Of a stretch of DNA of 64,000 bases, positions 61,852 to 64,000 are shown piece after piece. The stretch spans positions 7,590,309 through 7,654,308 of the forward strand of contig OU744446.1 in NCBI GenBank assembly GCA_916610825.1, written 5' to 3'. The notes beneath the pieces are model-generated. The model did not search any database and was not told the origin of the DNA. It worked only from the letters and a program-made list of their open reading frames with translations. The DNA is from Haliclystus octoradiatus (Eukaryota; Cnidaria; Staurozoa; Stauromedusae; Haliclystidae). Each line of letters begins with the position of its first letter. The stretch's first letter is position 1. Made by a program: the position numbers and the translations under genes.

Positions 61852-64000
61852 TTTGGATTCGAGCTGAAAGAGACAGAGGCTGAAAAACAGAAGAGAATAC
61901 ACAGGGAGCACCAATGGTTTATTCGAAATAATCGATTCAGAAAGTTGTGGTTCGGATAAAGATGTAAGGCTCAAAAATCCTCAATCAGGACAAAATTTGC
62001 TAGTCCTTTAATTAGGAACTTAACTTAATGCCAAGGTATCAAGTACTGTGCATGTTTTTGGTGTTTAGAATGTTGTCAAACTCACAGGATCGTATACTGC
62101 TGAGTGGTTTCTGCTAAATTTATTTATTTGTTTATGTATTTCTATAGCGCTTTACAGTAAATTTAAGGGACACTTTCATAAATTAAAATTATATAAACAC
62201 TGAAATAGATAGTTGAAAATCAGGAACAATAAGCGTCCTGTGTTTAATTATGACAATGCGTTTTAGATTGTTATATTTTTAGATTGTATTTATATTGATT
62301 CAGAGTTATGTTTGTTAGATTGTTAGATTTTAGATTAAATAATGATTTTGAATTTCTCAATTTTAACGGAAGAGAATTCCAAATTTTTAGAACGTCTAAT
62401 GACTCAATGAAAAACTTCTAACCCATAGTTTTTCAGGTTGTAGCTGTAAGCAGATTGGAAATTACCAAATAGTGCGAACTTTCCAATGCCAAATAATGAA
62501 ATGCCAAAGTCATTTAGCTATGTTATAATATCCAATGTTTTTGATACATGATGGTCAGGATTTGGACATTTACTCATGGGGTCTTCCTTAGGTTCAATTC
62601 TTGGCGAGAGCAATATCATGTCGCACGCCATGATACAATCACGCCATAAAATGCATATGGAGAACTGCATCGGATCAAAAACAAACAATTTTTTAATAAT
62701 TGCATATACTATATGAAATCAAAGATATGGCTTATACAGATTAATGGTATATAGACAATTAATTGTTTCATTGTAATGTATCGATTTTTAATCCAACATT
62801 ATGTGGCAATAATTAGAAGCTGAATACTATAATATTGCATAAAAGTTATTGGTATGATAAATATGTTTTCAATAAAAATATTGTAGAATCAACTCTCAAT
62901 TCTCCTTGTTCCAATCTGGGAAAATAAAAAATAAAACATAAAAAATAAAATCATTGTGAGAATTAAAGGCATAACATTGACCATCGCGCCTTGCGAGCTC
63001 AAACTTGAAAAGTGAATGCCAGTTTTCAAGCCCCAAGCAGTGTCCACAAGCAGTGTAGTGAATCAGTGCATATCAGTCGATTTTATGACTGGGAAAATCA
63101 ACTAAAGCCCTTAATAACACTTTGGAACAACACTGCTTGTGACGCTTTCCGTTTGTAAATGCAATCAGGCTGCACTGGCGTCGGAGCCATGGGGGTAGAG
63201 GGGGAAGGTACCCCTCTGACCTCGCAGCGTAGTACTAGCGAATGTGCCGTCCCTCTTACGTCTCACATATTTGCTACACAAAAACGCCGCAAATCACGGT
63301 CAGACATAGCTGACAAAGAAACTTGTAGATATGACAATTCACGATACATACATCTTAATTCAGAATGGACACCAGGCTTTAACTTGTACCAAAGGACAGT
63401 CATGTTAGACCCATGAATCAATAGATCCACCACATAATGATATATGCTACATTGTAATTTGCTTCTAAATTATGTTAGCGAGCAACCAACTATAATTGTC
63501 AAAATCAGCCTTACGCAAACACAATACGCAGGCTTCAACAAAATCGAATGTGCTCAATGCCCGGGGCTCAATGCTCATAAATGGTACATTTTCATTCGTG
63601 CAAGAATAATTTCCTTGTTTCATGTTTGTTTCGAGCAAAAATTCTAATTTATGTCCAATTTTCAAGCGATTTGGACATTCAAGACAATAACGTGTGAAAG
63701 AAAGACATGCATACAACCTATTTTGCAAAAAAACAAGACATTTTTACTCACAAAACAGGTGAAATAAACTTAAAACAAGCAAATATTCTTGCAAGAATTA
63801 AAATTTCCACATGATACTTCAGATGACGGAACAATTCAAATTCCAGATTTGATAGAGTGGTAAACAACGAAGGTCAACCCAATCCAACCTTGACGCTATC
63901 TGAAACAATGCTTCAGATGTTCAAATTGAATTATGAATTTACTCGATTTGACTCAGCTTATGACGCAATGTTTCGGTATGCTTTAAGAATACCTTGACCT
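61852..64000. other. RPS17 upstream region and intergenic repeats
   Basis: The RPS17 promoter should lie directly above 61851. 62120-62480 has ATAGCGCTTTACAGTAA and GGAAGAGAATTCCAAAT, typical of degenerate retroelement tails. 62964-63110 relates to 52513. 63590-63800 relates to 42355. I find no exon; frames at 63159-63416 and 63444-63728 are unsupported. Confidence 0.45.

Overview
This is AT-rich eukaryotic DNA from an invertebrate animal. It has many short exons with GT-AG introns of 0.3-4 kb, clear animal orthologues (DCAF12, WDR41, ribosomal protein eS17) and many small DNA transposons. A marine invertebrate is likely. I lean towards an ascidian tunicate or a cnidarian, because WSC-like secreted modules, DUF4806 proteins, Harbinger relics and pogo-type MITEs are all at home there, but the sequence alone does not settle it. 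There are no bacterial operons, CRISPR arrays or rRNA genes.

Layout. 1-8.7 kb has no host gene that I can support. It holds a broken PIF/Harbinger transposon (about 2.9-5.7 kb), a large (ATGT)n microsatellite and a hammerhead-ribozyme-like motif of the kind carried by Penelope-like retroelements. 8.7-28.4 kb holds two paralogous six-exon genes, head to head and about 4.5 kb apart. Each encodes a signal peptide, a strongly acidic linker and two A+B pairs of a Cys-rich WSC-like module. All splice phases match between them. 30.3-33.75 kb (minus) is an eight-exon gene for a DUF4806 protein. 35.3-43.5 kb (minus) is DCAF12, a CUL4-DDB1 substrate receptor. 44.2-58.4 kb (plus) is WDR41, the C9orf72-SMCR8 partner, rebuilt as 16 exons giving 455 residues. 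58.9-61.85 kb (minus) is RPS17.

Gene relations. DCAF12 and WDR41 diverge from a roughly 0.7 kb gap that probably holds a shared promoter. WDR41 and RPS17 converge. The two WSC-like genes probably arose by inverted duplication and may share control sequence in 17.7-22.1 kb.

Introns and spacers carry the second layer of content. This includes a fresh LTR mini-element with two identical 269-bp LTRs inside DCAF12, hAT-like MITEs with 8-bp target duplications, and TTAA-flanked MITEs. There is also a 1.19-kb element with a 10-bp duplication, a tRNA-derived SINE, a LINE 3' end, several long foldbacks and a palindromic 'TTCATGAAC' family concentrated in WDR41 introns. All gene models were spliced by eye; every one keeps frame across all exons, which is the main support for them.
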